From NCBI GenBank assembly GCA_910579015.1, contig CAJTRO010000004.1:66996-130995 (forward strand): 64,000 bases of DNA, in the 5' to 3' direction. The DNA comes from an uncultured Dorea sp. (lineage in GTDB: Bacteria; Bacillota_A; Clostridia; Lachnospirales; Lachnospiraceae). Made by a program: the position numbers and the translations under genes. Shown here piece after piece: positions 19,056 to 27,558 of this stretch. Each line of letters starts with the position of its first letter. Within the stretch, counting starts at the first letter, position 1. The notes under the pieces were generated by a model. It searched no databases. It had not been told where the DNA came from and saw only the letters and a list, made by a program, of their open reading frames with translations.

Positions 19056-21089
19056 ATGGATAGGCGAGAACAGGATATTTTAGATTGGGTAAGACAGGAG
19101 ACGGAGGAGATTGATGTTCCAAAGAAGCTGGAACCGGAGAATATCCGCCGGATGCTTGAGGAGAAGGAAGTAAGGGAACGGCCCGGGAAGAAGCGCAGAA
19201 TGTACCGGTTTGGATTCGCGGCGGCAGCATGTATAGCGGCGGCCGGACTGGCGGTATGGCAGATGCCGCGCGCGGGTTACGATGAGACAGGGAGCAGTCC
19301 GGGCGGGACGGCAGGAGCAGAGAGAGGGACGGAAGTGGAGATAAGCGGCAGCAAGACCATTGCCCGGGCGGACAGCTATGAACAGGTGTATGGTTATCTT
19401 GAGGAGTACCAGAAACAGCTGGAAGAAGAGGAGAAGCGCATGATGGCGGAGGGCGGTACGGCTTCTGACCTTGCGCGCGGCAAGGAAGAAAGTGTTGCGA
19501 TTGCTGAGGATTCAGATATGGACACGGGTATGAATGGAGGCGCCTCACCGTATCAAAAGACTGAAACATTGGCGGCAGGCGGAGCGGAATCTGCATCAGC
19601 GGATTATTCTGAGACGAATGTACGCCAGGAGGGTGTGGACGAGGGGGATATCGTCAAGACGGACGGAAGATATCTGTATGTGCTGGAGGATAACGGACGT
19701 GAGATCGCTATTGTGGACACACTGGATCAGGGCATGAAGAAGGCGGCGTCTGTTGACGCGGGCAGTAATAACAGTATCCATGAATTCTATGTCGTGCCGG
19801 GGATGAAGAAGCTGGTAGTGGTCGGTTATCAGAGCGGAGAACTGTTGGGAAAGGAGATGGCGGGGGACAGTGCATACAGTAATCCGCACCTTAGTTCAAC
19901 AGTGGCCGTAACCTATGATATCTCGGATCCGCTAAAGCCGGTGGAAGAAGGCAGGGTGAGCCAGAGCGGCAGTTACAGTTCTTCAAGGATGGTGGATGGT
20001 TATCTGTATATGTTCAGTGAATTCTATGTCTGGAACGGGAATATCAGTCCGCATGAGCCGAGATCTTATGTGCCGGCTGTCAACGGGGAGCTGATCAAGG
20101 AGAGCAATATTTATCTTCCGCCGGTTTCACAGGCAAATATGTACGAGATCATCACAGCGGTCGATCTAAAAGAGCCGGGGAAGACGAAGGACAGCAAAGC
20201 CATTTTCTCGAAAGGCGGGCAGGTCTATGTGAGCGGACAGAACATTTATTTCTATGAGACAGAGTGGCAGAACAGCTTCTTCGGGAGCAGTACCGGCTGT
20301 GTGACGACGATCCGCAAGGTTTCTTATAAGGATGGAGAATTAGAGGCAAAGGCGCAGGGGAAGTTCGACGGTTACCTGAACGATTCATTTTCCATAGACG
20401 AATATGAAGGGAATCTGCGGGTTGTGACGACGGATGGAGATACGAACTCGGTTTATGTCCTGGATAAGGAGCTGGATATCATTGGTTCGATCGAGGATCT
20501 TGCGAAGGATGAGAGGGTGTATTCTGCCCGATTCATGGGAGATGTGGGATATTTTGTGACCTTCCGTGAGACGGATCCGTTGTTCAGCGTGGATCTGTCG
20601 GATCCGAAGAAGCCGAAGATCATAGGCGAGCTTAAGATACCGGGATTCTCAGAGTATCTTCATTTCTACGGGGAGGACCAGCTTCTCGGGATCGGTATGA
20701 ATGTGGATGAGGAGACGATGATCACGGACGGGGTGAAGCTTACTATGTTTGACATCTCTGATAAGACGGATGTGAAGGAAGCGGATACCTATATTCTGGA
20801 GAATGTGTACAGTACAGAGGTCGGCTATGATTATAAGGCCGCGCTGGTGGATCCCGGCCGGAATATCATCGGATTTGCCGGGTATACGGAAGGCGGACAG
20901 AATTATTATCTCTTTGCGTATGATAAGAAGGACGGATTTGTCTGCAATATGGAGGAGCATATCAACGGGAATGCGATGCGAAGCACGCGCGGGGTATATA
21001 TTGAAGATGTGATCTATGTTGTGCAGGGAAATATTATCGAGGCGTACAGCCTGGAAGATTATAAGAAGGTAGACGATCTGATCCTGTAG
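19056..21089 (+). CDS. Membrane-anchored beta-propeller protein, putative anti-sigma partner
   Basis: A 677-residue protein. The first 48 residues are charged and cytosolic, a single membrane helix lies near 49-68 (FGFAAAACIAAAGLAVW), and the outside part is a linker followed by a C-terminal beta-propeller of the COG4880/PF09826 type. The hallmark YSETNVRQEGVDEGDIVKTDG starts near residue 183. Propeller blades continue to the C-terminus at VDDLIL. The N-in, single-helix topology and the position directly behind an ECF sigma gene match anti-sigma factors, so I infer it senses something outside the cell and restrains the sigma factor. Direct evidence for that role in this family is not known to me. 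AAAGGAGGCGG precedes the ATG. Confidence 0.85.
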   Translation: MDRREQDILDWVRQETEEIDVPKKLEPENIRRMLEEKEVRERPGKKRRMYRFGFAAAACIAAAGLAVWQMPRAGYDETGSSPGGTAGAERGTEVEISGSKTIARADSYEQVYGYLEEYQKQLEEEEKRMMAEGGTASDLARGKEESVAIAEDSDMDTGMNGGASPYQKTETLAAGGAESASADYSETNVRQEGVDEGDIVKTDGRYLYVLEDNGREIAIVDTLDQGMKKAASVDAGSNNSIHEFYVVPGMKKLVVVGYQSGELLGKEMAGDSAYSNPHLSSTVAVTYDISDPLKPVEEGRVSQSGSYSSSRMVDGYLYMFSEFYVWNGNISPHEPRSYVPAVNGELIKESNIYLPPVSQANMYEIITAVDLKEPGKTKDSKAIFSKGGQVYVSGQNIYFYETEWQNSFFGSSTGCVTTIRKVSYKDGELEAKAQGKFDGYLNDSFSIDEYEGNLRVVTTDGDTNSVYVLDKELDIIGSIEDLAKDERVYSARFMGDVGYFVTFRETDPLFSVDLSDPKKPKIIGELKIPGFSEYLHFYGEDQLLGIGMNVDEETMITDGVKLTMFDISDKTDVKEADTYILENVYSTEVGYDYKAALVDPGRNIIGFAGYTEGGQNYYLFAYDKKDGFVCNMEEHINGNAMRSTRGVYIEDVIYVVQGNIIEAYSLEDYKKVDDLIL

Positions 21090-21102
21090 AATTGTGGTCA
21101 GT

Positions 21103-21146
21103 ACGAGACTGCCGGGAAATGTGATTTCCTGGCAGTCTCGTTTTTC
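21103..21146 (+). terminator. Terminator after the beta-propeller gene
   Basis: A 17-bp stem, 21103-21119 with 21125-21141 (one G-T pair), loop TGTGA, followed by T residues. It also separates this operon from convergent bioY. Confidence 0.92.
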
Positions 21147-21154
21147 AGATTGCA

Positions 21155-21739
21155 TCATCGGATATTTTTCAGACGGGACTTAAGAACAGGGCCTGTGAGA
21201 ACAGCCAGGACGATCTTGGCGGTGTCTCCAGGGAGATAAGGTAAAACGCCGATGGAAAGCGCCGCTGTGAAAGAGAGGTCCATCTGGAACGCGAGCCATG
21301 CGGTGCCGAAAATATAGGCAATAACGGTTGCAAGGATCATGCCGGTCACAATAAGGAAACGATTTTCCAAAAAGCGTTCTACAAATATTCCGGCCAGTAT
21401 CGTCATGAAGATAAAGCCGAGAAGATATCCTCCGGTGGGGCCTGCAATCTTGGCGGGACCGCCGGCGAATCCGGAGAAGACAGGCAGGCCGGCGGCGCCG
21501 AGCAGAAGGTAGACGATATAGCTTACCGCGGCGTCTTTCCATCCGAGTACATATACGCTGATCAGCAGTACCAGATTCGTAAGGGAGATCGGCACGGGAC
21601 TGACAGGGATCGGTATGGAGAGTGGAGCGAGGATACAGGTTATGGCTGTAACCAGCGCAATAAGAACCAGCCGTTGTGTAGTCAGACGGTTCGATGTATT
21701 GGGTTTTTCGGTTATATTGGTAGTGGTGCTGTTTTTCAT
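21155..21739 (-). CDS. bioY: Biotin ECF transporter substrate-binding component BioY
   Basis: Membrane S-component of the biotin energy-coupling-factor importer, 194 residues with about six hydrophobic helices. Recognisable family segments are LVLLISVYVLGWKDAA near 62 and the Gly-rich FSGFAGGPAKIAGPTGGYLLGF near 89. The start at 21739 is preceded by GAAAGGAAT. The transport module (EcfAAT) is not nearby, as is usual for group II ECF systems. Upstream lies a sigma-A promoter overlapped by a BirA-type operator, so biotin-dependent repression is expected. Confidence 0.95.
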   Translation of the reverse strand: MKNSTTTNITEKPNTSNRLTTQRLVLIALVTAITCILAPLSIPIPVSPVPISLTNLVLLISVYVLGWKDAAVSYIVYLLLGAAGLPVFSGFAGGPAKIAGPTGGYLLGFIFMTILAGIFVERFLENRFLIVTGMILATVIAYIFGTAWLAFQMDLSFTAALSIGVLPYLPGDTAKIVLAVLTGPVLKSRLKNIR

Positions 21740-22004
21740 GTTTCATTCCTTTCGTTTGTAAAAATGTTGTCTGTACGGCTGTGCGCCGCTTAAGAAAGCG
21801 GTCAGGAATGGTTCCTTTCGTTTCTAAGCCCGGGATTGTGAAAAGGGCTTGCGGCGGCAAAGAGATGTCCCTGGATGCCTGCGCCTGAAAGGAAATCATG
21901 GGGATTATTGTGACCTGAGAATAAGCTGTCAGCTGCGAAGAGAATTCCTTGGGCGCCTGCAATCCGGGGACAAAAGTCAACCGTAAAGGATGCATGGTTT
22001 ACAA
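21740..22004 (-). other. Long bioY 5' leader
   Basis: If transcription starts about seven bases past the -10 box at 22011-22016, the bioY mRNA carries an untranslated leader of about 265 bases. It contains a modest hairpin, AAGCCC...GGGCTT at 21827-21851. I see no known riboswitch consensus. An in-frame start in this stretch would only extend an alternative frame over bioY and is not credible. Confidence 0.5.
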
Positions 22005-22010
22005 TTATAG

Positions 22011-22039
22011 AGTATAAAAGAGAAAAACGGGAATGTCAA
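22011..22039 (-). promoter_or_regulatory. Sigma-A promoter of bioY
   Basis: On the minus strand TTGACA (22039-22034) and TATACT (22016-22011) are separated by exactly 17 bases. The -35 box lies inside one half of the BirA operator. Confidence 0.85.
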
Positions 22040-22062
22040 CTATAAAAATAAATAAGTTAACA
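22034..22062. promoter_or_regulatory. BirA-type biotin operator
   Basis: TGTCAAC at 22034-22040 and GTTAACA at 22056-22062 form the inverted repeat TGTTAAC-N15-GTTAACA with one mismatch. This is the established BirA site of Firmicutes biotin genes. It overlaps the -35 box of the bioY promoter, so holo-BirA binding should block RNA polymerase. Confidence 0.88.
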
Positions 22063-22184
22063 AATGAGATACTTTTTGCAAATTTGTAGAATTGTGCAAA
22101 CTATAGATATATTTTATAAAAAACTGACAATTTGGCGATAAACAATGAATTATAAAAATGATAATAGAATTATGAAAAATAGTG

Positions 22185-22213
22185 TTGACAAATAAGGGCG
22201 TCAGTGCTATTAT
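22185..22213 (+). promoter_or_regulatory. Sigma-A promoter of the 22.2-22.7 kb RNA
   Basis: TTGACA at 22185-22190, a 17-base spacer and TATTAT at 22208-22213. The predicted transcript starts near 22220 and has no long reading frame behind it. Confidence 0.75.
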
Positions 22214-22275
22214 ATAATCAATCCAAAGGGGAAGAGAAACCCACAGGAAATCATAAGAAAAGGAGGCTTAATCCA

Positions 22276-22368
22276 TTGGACAATGTAAAAGAACCAATAA
22301 GTCAATATGTCAGTGGTATAGCAGAGAGAAGTTCCCTTAGAATAAGCCTTGATTATAGAGGAAGATAG
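22276..22368 (+). CDS. Possible 30-residue leader peptide
   Basis: AAAAGGAGG at 22258-22266 is followed nine bases later by TTG 22276 and a 30-codon frame beginning MDNVKEPISQYV and ending DYRGR before TAG. The ribosome site is as good as those of the real genes here, while the peptide has no recognised family, signal or membrane segment. It may be a small protein, a regulatory leader peptide, or chance within the structured RNA. Confidence 0.35.
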   Translation: MDNVKEPISQYVSGIAERSSLRISLDYRGR

Positions 22369-22679
22369 ATAATCCGGTAAATATTATGAAAAGAGAGATC
22401 GAAGAGGAGCGGACCGGATATATAAAAGATTAGCATCTGCGGACATATTGAGGAGTATACCACAATAGATAACTTATCCGCTTATTAACTGAAATAAAGA
22501 GTTATGGCTTTAAGTTATATCCAATATTTATACCGAAGAGGGGCAAGTCCATTTAGTCTTGAGAAGATAAATATGGAATAGTAAGAAGGGTATTAAGGTA
22601 GAAGAGGGCATAAGGGAACGCAGATAATCAGAGAGAACCTTCGATTTATTATAGAGAATATGATAAAACTGAATATATA

Positions 22680-22721
22680 GGCTGCCGTTGAGATGGAAGA
22701 TCGAGACGGCAGCCTTTTTTT
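22680..22721 (+). terminator. Terminator of the candidate RNA
   Basis: GGCTGCCGT at 22680-22688 pairs perfectly with ACGGCAGCC at 22706-22714, followed by seven T residues. Confidence 0.93.
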
Positions 22722-22872
22722 GTTGACATGTGCGGAAAGTTTTATGGTATGCTGTCTCACGGACATTTCAGATGCATATTCTATATTAATAGTATTTTTG
22801 CTGTCAGGGATCTTAAGGGGCCCGAGAATCCCGGTTTTTCGGCTTTTTTTTGACAATTTTATTCGTATAATT

Positions 22873-22901
22873 TTGACATTACACATGGCGTATGATAGAA
22901 T
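22873..22901 (+). promoter_or_regulatory. Sigma-A promoter of the TPR/acidic protein gene
   Basis: TTGACA at 22873-22878, a 17-base spacer and TAGAAT at 22896-22901. It gives a leader of about 50 bases before TTG 22959. A further TTGACA sits at 22722, directly behind the upstream terminator. Confidence 0.7.
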
Positions 22902-22958
22902 TATATTCGTAAAAGTGTGGAATATTGCAGTTTTAACAAATTTTTTGAGGTGAGAAGT

Positions 22959-25900
22959 TTGGATAAATATGAATATAGGGTGAAAACGGAACAGATGCAG
23001 GAGCATATGGAGAAGAAGCAGTATAAAAAGGCGATGGAGATTGCCGATACGATTGACTGGCGTAGAGTCAAGAATGTGTCCACGCTGAATACTGTAAGTG
23101 AGATCTATGAATATAACGGGGAATATCAGAAGAGCCGTGATATTCTGTTTGTTGCTTTTGACCGGTCTCCGGGGAGCAGGAAGATCGCGTACCGCTTGGG
23201 ATTATTGGCATTGAGGATCAATGATATCGAGGAGGCGGCGGATTGTTATGAAGAATTTGTCAAACTGGCGCCTAAGGATCCGAATCAGTATATTTTAAAA
23301 TACAGGATATTGAGGGCGCAGAATGCGCCGTTGAGCGAGCAGATAGAGGCTCTGGAGGATTTTAAGAAGGCTGAATATATCGAGAAGTGGGCATATGAGC
23401 TGGCGAGTCTGTATAATGAAGCAGGGATGACGGCGGAGTGTCTGGAAGAGTGTGACGACCTGATCCTGTGGTTCAGTGAGGGGAAGTACGTCTATCAGGC
23501 TATGGAGCTTAAGATGAAGTATAAGCCGTTGACACCGCTTCAGCAGGAGAAGTATGATGCAAGGCCGGGTGCGTCCAGGAAACCGCGCTCCGCAAAGCGT
23601 GATACTTCGGCTAAGGTGCCGGTTCCGCTTGATGAGGTGATCCGGGAGGAGGAGCCGGCGAGAAGAGAAGTAAGCCAGAAGACGGAGAGCAGTGCTGCGG
23701 AAGATGAGGCGGAGAGCAAGGTGACGGGCAGTGAGGCCGCCGATGCGGAAGCGCCAAGGAAAGAACTGACAGCAGGCAGGGAGATCTCCCGCAAGGAGAA
23801 GGAATCGTCCATCTCAAAGATTGTGAAGGGAACTACTTTGCAGGAAGCGTTGGCGAACGGGATGGCCATTGCCAATGGGATCCGGAATGTGGAGAAGAAG
23901 GTAAAAGAGGGCATCCGTCAGGTTACCGGGCAGATACATATGGAGGCGCTTGTAGAGGGCAAGGCTGAGAAGGAGAAGGAGGCGCCTGCGCCGGCAGAGA
24001 AGCCGAAGACAGAAGAGGCTCCTGTCAGTGATAAGACGGTCCGTATAGATGATAAGGAAGTGGCCAGGGCGACCGGGCAGGTCCGTGCCGCTAATAAAGC
24101 GGCGCGCAGACCGCTGGATGCGAAGACGGATGCGCTTCGTGTCACCGGGCAGATGCGTATCGAGGAGATTTTGCAGGAGTGGGAAGCAAAGCAGAAGATG
24201 AACGCGGAAGCGATTGAGCGTCAGCGGGAAGAGGATGATGAGAGACTTCGCAGAGAGCGGGATGAGATAGGCTTACGAAGGGAGCTTGACCGCCGTGAGG
24301 CCGAGAGAAAAGCGGCCGAAGAAGCGGCAGCCCAGAAAGGTGTAGACGCCGGAACGCAAAAGATTGCGGAGCGAGAGGCTTTGGAGAGAGCGGCGGCTCG
24401 CAAGGCGGCAGAGGAGAAGGCGGAGAAGCTGGCTGCGCGTAAGGCGGCCAAAGAAGCGGCTGCGCGCAAGGCGGCAGAGGAAGAAGCAATACGCAAGGCG
24501 GAGGAAGAGGCTGCGCGTAAGGCGGAAGAAGAGGCAGTACGCAGAGCGGCCGAAGAAGAGGCTGTGCGTAAGGCGGAAGAGGAAGAAAAAGCACGCAAGG
24601 CGGCGGAGAAAGAGGCCGCACGCGAGGCGGCCAGGAAAAAGGCGGCGCGAAGAGCGGCAAAGGAAGCGGCACGCAAGGCGGCAGAGGAAGAAGCTGCGCG
24701 TAAGGCCAAGGAAGAAGCTGTACGCAAGGCGGAAGAAGAAGCACGCAAGGCCGAAGAAGAAGCTGTGCGTAAGGCGGCGGAAGAAGAGGCAGTGCGCAGA
24801 GCAGAGGCAGAGGAAGCGTCACTTGAAAAGGCAGAGAAGGAGAGTGCACTTAAGACAGCAGAGGAAGAAGTGTCACGCGTGGCGGCGGAAGAAGCGGAGC
24901 GCCAAGAGGCCGAAGCGGAGACTGCACGCGAGGCGGTAGAAGAAGAGGCGGAGCGTAAAGAGGCCGAAGGGGCGGCGGCTAAGACATCTGTAGAAGTTGA
25001 TGTCCGCAAAACATCCGAGGATGAAGCTGTCCGTAAGGCGGGAAAGAAAGCGCCGAAGAAGAAGGTAAAGCAGACAACTAAGAAAAATATAGCTGTGGAC
25101 AAATCCGAAGATAAGCCAAAGATCGCGGCAGGCGGGAAGACGCAGAGGATTCCGGACGATATCGTAAGGCTTATGGAGGAACTGGGGAAGGGCTCCGAAG
25201 AGCCGGGAATCGGCAGTCTCCTGGATGAATTGGGAGAGGAAGAGTCCGTAAGTGATATCGTGAAGAATAAGTATCAGGGCAGTGAGTTCGTTGAAGAAGA
25301 GCTGAAGCTTGAAGCAGAGGAGGATTTCGACGAGGAAGACGGCTTTGAGGATGAGTTGGACTTCGAGGACGAGGATTTTGAGGAATCCGGGGAGTTCGAC
25401 GAAGAAGACAGCGGTGATGACGAGTTTGAGAAGTCAGAAGAGGAGACAGATCTCGAGGAAGAGGACTTCGAAGATGAGGATGAGTTAGAGGATGAGCCAG
25501 AAGAGGCCGGACTTGAGGAAGAGGATTTCGGCGAAGAGGACCTTGAGGAAGAGGAGCTCAGCGAAGAGGCCGGCTTCGAGGAAGAGGACGACTTTGAAGA
25601 TGAGGAAGATTTCGAGGAAGAGGAAGAGTTTGGAGAGGCTGAGTTAGAGGAAGAGGACCTTGAGGAAGAGGATGGCTTCGACGAGGAAGAGGGCCTTGAG
25701 GAAGAAGAGCTCGAGGAAGAGGATTTCAGCGAGGAGGACGACTTTGAGGACGAGGACGACTTCGAAGACGAGGACGATTTCGAAGACGAGGATGACTTCG
25801 GAGATGAGGAAGATTCTGACGAGGACTTAGAGGATGAAGAGGATTTCGAGGAAGAGGACGGTTTCGAAGAGGAAGAAGATTCCGACGAGGACTTAGAAGA

Positions 25901-27515
25901 AAGTGACTTAGAGGATGAAGAGGATTTCGAAGACGAGGACGACTTCGAAGATGAGGAAGATTCCGAAGATGAATTCGAGGAAGAAGATTTCAGTGAGGAA
26001 GACGACTTTGAGGAAGAGGATGACTTCGAAGACGAGGATGACTTCGGGGATGAGGAAGATTCTGACGAGGACTTAGAAGAAAGTGATTTTGAGGATGAAG
26101 AGGAAGCTGACTTAGAGGACGAGGATTTCGAAGAAGAGGACTTTGAGGAAGAAGACGGCTTCGAGGAAGAAGAGGACTTTGAGGAAGAAGACGGCTTCGA
26201 GGATGACGAGGATTTCGAGGAAGAAGACGGCTTCGAAGAAGAGGACTTTGAGGAGGAAGCTGAATTCGAGGAAGAAGAGGACTTTGAAGAGGAAGCTGAC
26301 TTTGAGGATGATGAAGACTTAGAGGAAGCCGATTTTGACGAGGACGACGAAGACTTGGAGGAAGCCGATTTTGACGAGGAAGATGCTGATGAGGCTGACT
26401 TTGAAGATGCCGATGATTATGAGGAAGATGAGTTTGATGATGTAGGAGATTACATCGAAGAAGATGATTACGAAGAGGAAGACGACTTCGATGAAGATGA
26501 ATTCGAGGAGGACTTTGAAGAGGAAGAGCTTGAGGAAGAAGAGTTAGAGGAAGAGGAATTTGATGAGGAGGCCATGGATGAAGAGGACTTCGAAGAAGAA
26601 GCCGAGGAAGGTGATCTTGAGATAGAGGAGCCTTCTGAGGAAGAGATCCAGGCCAGGATCAAGAAAGCCAAAGGCAGTGGAGTTCCGTTCGATACAGGCT
26701 TTGTGGTAACCGGAAGATACGATCTGAGTGCGACCAGCGAGATTGGGTTGAAGGCGGGACTTACTGAGGAACAGAAGAAGCTGTTCTCATACTTTGTTCC
26801 GGTAAGAGGAATGAGTGAACAGATTGTAGAGGTACTTGATAACGACAGAAGAGCGCGCAAGGAAGGAACATCTAAGACCGGTAATCTGCTTGTGATCGGC
26901 CGGAAGGGTTCAGGAAAGACGGTGCTGGCGGTTGATATTGTGAAGGCGATCCAGAAGCAGAGGAATCTGAAGCAGGGTAAGGTTGCCATCGTTACAGGGG
27001 AATCGCTGAATAAGAAGGAGCTTACGAATATTATCCAGAAGCTCCGCGGCGGCGCGATCATCATTGAGAAAGCGGGTAAGCTGAATTCGAGGACGATAAA
27101 GGAACTGAATTATCTGATGGAGAAGAAGACAGGGGAACTGCTCTTCGTGCTGGAGGATCAGAGGAAACCGCTGGAGCGTATCCTTACGGTTAACCGGGAT
27201 TTCAGGAAGAAATTTACATCAAGGCTTGAGCTTCCTGTATTTATCAATGATGAGCTGGTAACATTTGGCCAGACATATGCGAAGGAGAATGGTTATAAGC
27301 TGGATGAAATGGGAATCCTTGCCCTGTACAGCAGGATTGATGTGATGCAGAGGGAGGATCATGCGGTGTCTGTTGCGGAGGTTAAGGATATTATGGATGA
27401 AGCGATCGAGCATTCGCAGAAGGCCAATGTCAAGCATCTTGCCAGAAGAGTGTTTGGTAAGAGTACGGATGAATCTGACAGGATCATTCTGAAGGAAGAG
27501 GATTTTAGGATTTAG
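22959..27515 (+). CDS. TPR / Ala-Lys-Glu helix / hyperacidic / P-loop protein, 1518 residues
   Basis: The function is not recognised. Residues 1-200 are TPR-like helical repeats (for example AADCYEEFVKLAPKDPNQY). Residues 210-430 are a charged linker containing three VTGQ(I/V/M) motifs. Residues 430-690 are Ala/Lys/Glu/Arg-rich, typical of a long single helix or coiled coil. Residues 785-1227 are almost entirely Asp and Glu with Phe about every five residues. The last 290 residues are a folded domain with Walker A IGRKGSGKT near 1312-1320, a conserved tail on TSRLELPVF, and an AAA-like lid; it looks like a CbxX/SpoVK-type ATPase but lacks an obvious full Walker B. TTG 22959 has GAGGTGAG eight bases upstream; an earlier ATG at 22917 falls within the expected leader. 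No signal peptide, so it is cytosolic. Confidence 0.8.
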   Translation: MDKYEYRVKTEQMQEHMEKKQYKKAMEIADTIDWRRVKNVSTLNTVSEIYEYNGEYQKSRDILFVAFDRSPGSRKIAYRLGLLALRINDIEEAADCYEEFVKLAPKDPNQYILKYRILRAQNAPLSEQIEALEDFKKAEYIEKWAYELASLYNEAGMTAECLEECDDLILWFSEGKYVYQAMELKMKYKPLTPLQQEKYDARPGASRKPRSAKRDTSAKVPVPLDEVIREEEPARREVSQKTESSAAEDEAESKVTGSEAADAEAPRKELTAGREISRKEKESSISKIVKGTTLQEALANGMAIANGIRNVEKKVKEGIRQVTGQIHMEALVEGKAEKEKEAPAPAEKPKTEEAPVSDKTVRIDDKEVARATGQVRAANKAARRPLDAKTDALRVTGQMRIEEILQEWEAKQKMNAEAIERQREEDDERLRRERDEIGLRRELDRREAERKAAEEAAAQKGVDAGTQKIAEREALERAAARKAAEEKAEKLAARKAAKEAAARKAAEEEAIRKAEEEAARKAEEEAVRRAAEEEAVRKAEEEEKARKAAEKEAAREAARKKAARRAAKEAARKAAEEEAARKAKEEAVRKAEEEARKAEEEAVRKAAEEEAVRRAEAEEASLEKAEKESALKTAEEEVSRVAAEEAERQEAEAETAREAVEEEAERKEAEGAAAKTSVEVDVRKTSEDEAVRKAGKKAPKKKVKQTTKKNIAVDKSEDKPKIAAGGKTQRIPDDIVRLMEELGKGSEEPGIGSLLDELGEEESVSDIVKNKYQGSEFVEEELKLEAEEDFDEEDGFEDELDFEDEDFEESGEFDEEDSGDDEFEKSEEETDLEEEDFEDEDELEDEPEEAGLEEEDFGEEDLEEEELSEEAGFEEEDDFEDEEDFEEEEEFGEAELEEEDLEEEDGFDEEEGLEEEELEEEDFSEEDDFEDEDDFEDEDDFEDEDDFGDEEDSDEDLEDEEDFEEEDGFEEEEDSDEDLEESDLEDEEDFEDEDDFEDEEDSEDEFEEEDFSEEDDFEEEDDFEDEDDFGDEEDSDEDLEESDFEDEEEADLEDEDFEEEDFEEEDGFEEEEDFEEEDGFEDDEDFEEEDGFEEEDFEEEAEFEEEEDFEEEADFEDDEDLEEADFDEDDEDLEEADFDEEDADEADFEDADDYEEDEFDDVGDYIEEDDYEEEDDFDEDEFEEDFEEEELEEEELEEEEFDEEAMDEEDFEEEAEEGDLEIEEPSEEEIQARIKKAKGSGVPFDTGFVVTGRYDLSATSEIGLKAGLTEEQKKLFSYFVPVRGMSEQIVEVLDNDRRARKEGTSKTGNLLVIGRKGSGKTVLAVDIVKAIQKQRNLKQGKVAIVTGESLNKKELTNIIQKLRGGAIIIEKAGKLNSRTIKELNYLMEKKTGELLFVLEDQRKPLERILTVNRDFRKKFTSRLELPVFINDELVTFGQTYAKENGYKLDEMGILALYSRIDVMQREDHAVSVAEVKDIMDEAIEHSQKANVKHLARRVFGKSTDESDRIILKEEDFRI
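25321..26640 (+). repeat. Hyperacidic coding repeat region
   Basis: About 1.3 kb of GAG/GAA/GAT/GAC codons broken by TTC/TTT. A larger unit is visible twice: FSEEDDFE..DDFGDEEDSDEDLE begins near 25724 and again near 25988, with synonymous differences. Such DNA is prone to slippage, so copy number probably varies between strains. Confidence 0.85.
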
Positions 27516-27558
27516 TTTTTATCGAAAATTGTAGAATTTCGATAATATGCGAAAGAAA

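Larger units (their letters stand above)
22220..22721 (+). ncRNA. Candidate structured RNA of about 500 nt
   Basis: A stretch with its own promoter (22185-22213) and a strong terminator (22680-22721) but no frame longer than about 30 codons. It is AT- and purine-rich, unlike the genes around it. Visible complementary segments include ATCCGGT/ACCGGAT near 22371 and 22412, GCGGA/TCCGC near 22439 and 22476, and an eight-base ATAACTTA/TAAGTTAT pair near 22469 and 22512 that encloses a TAACT/AGTTA stem. It is not tmRNA, RNase P RNA or SRP RNA by their conserved sequences. A 30-codon TTG frame with a good ribosome site lies near its 5' end, so a leader-peptide mRNA is an alternative. No family is recognised. 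Confidence 0.6.

Noticed and set aside
22220..22721. Identity as tmRNA, RNase P RNA, SRP RNA or 6S RNA
   Set aside because: There is no tRNA-like T arm or tag frame, no RNase P conserved core, no SRP tetraloop region, and the length exceeds 6S RNA.
24142..25102. Long antisense frames over the Ala-Lys-Glu region (Pro/Leu-rich and Ser/Ala-rich proteins)
   Set aside because: They come from the GCG/GAA-biased codons of the plus-strand gene, lack ribosome sites and have nonsense composition.
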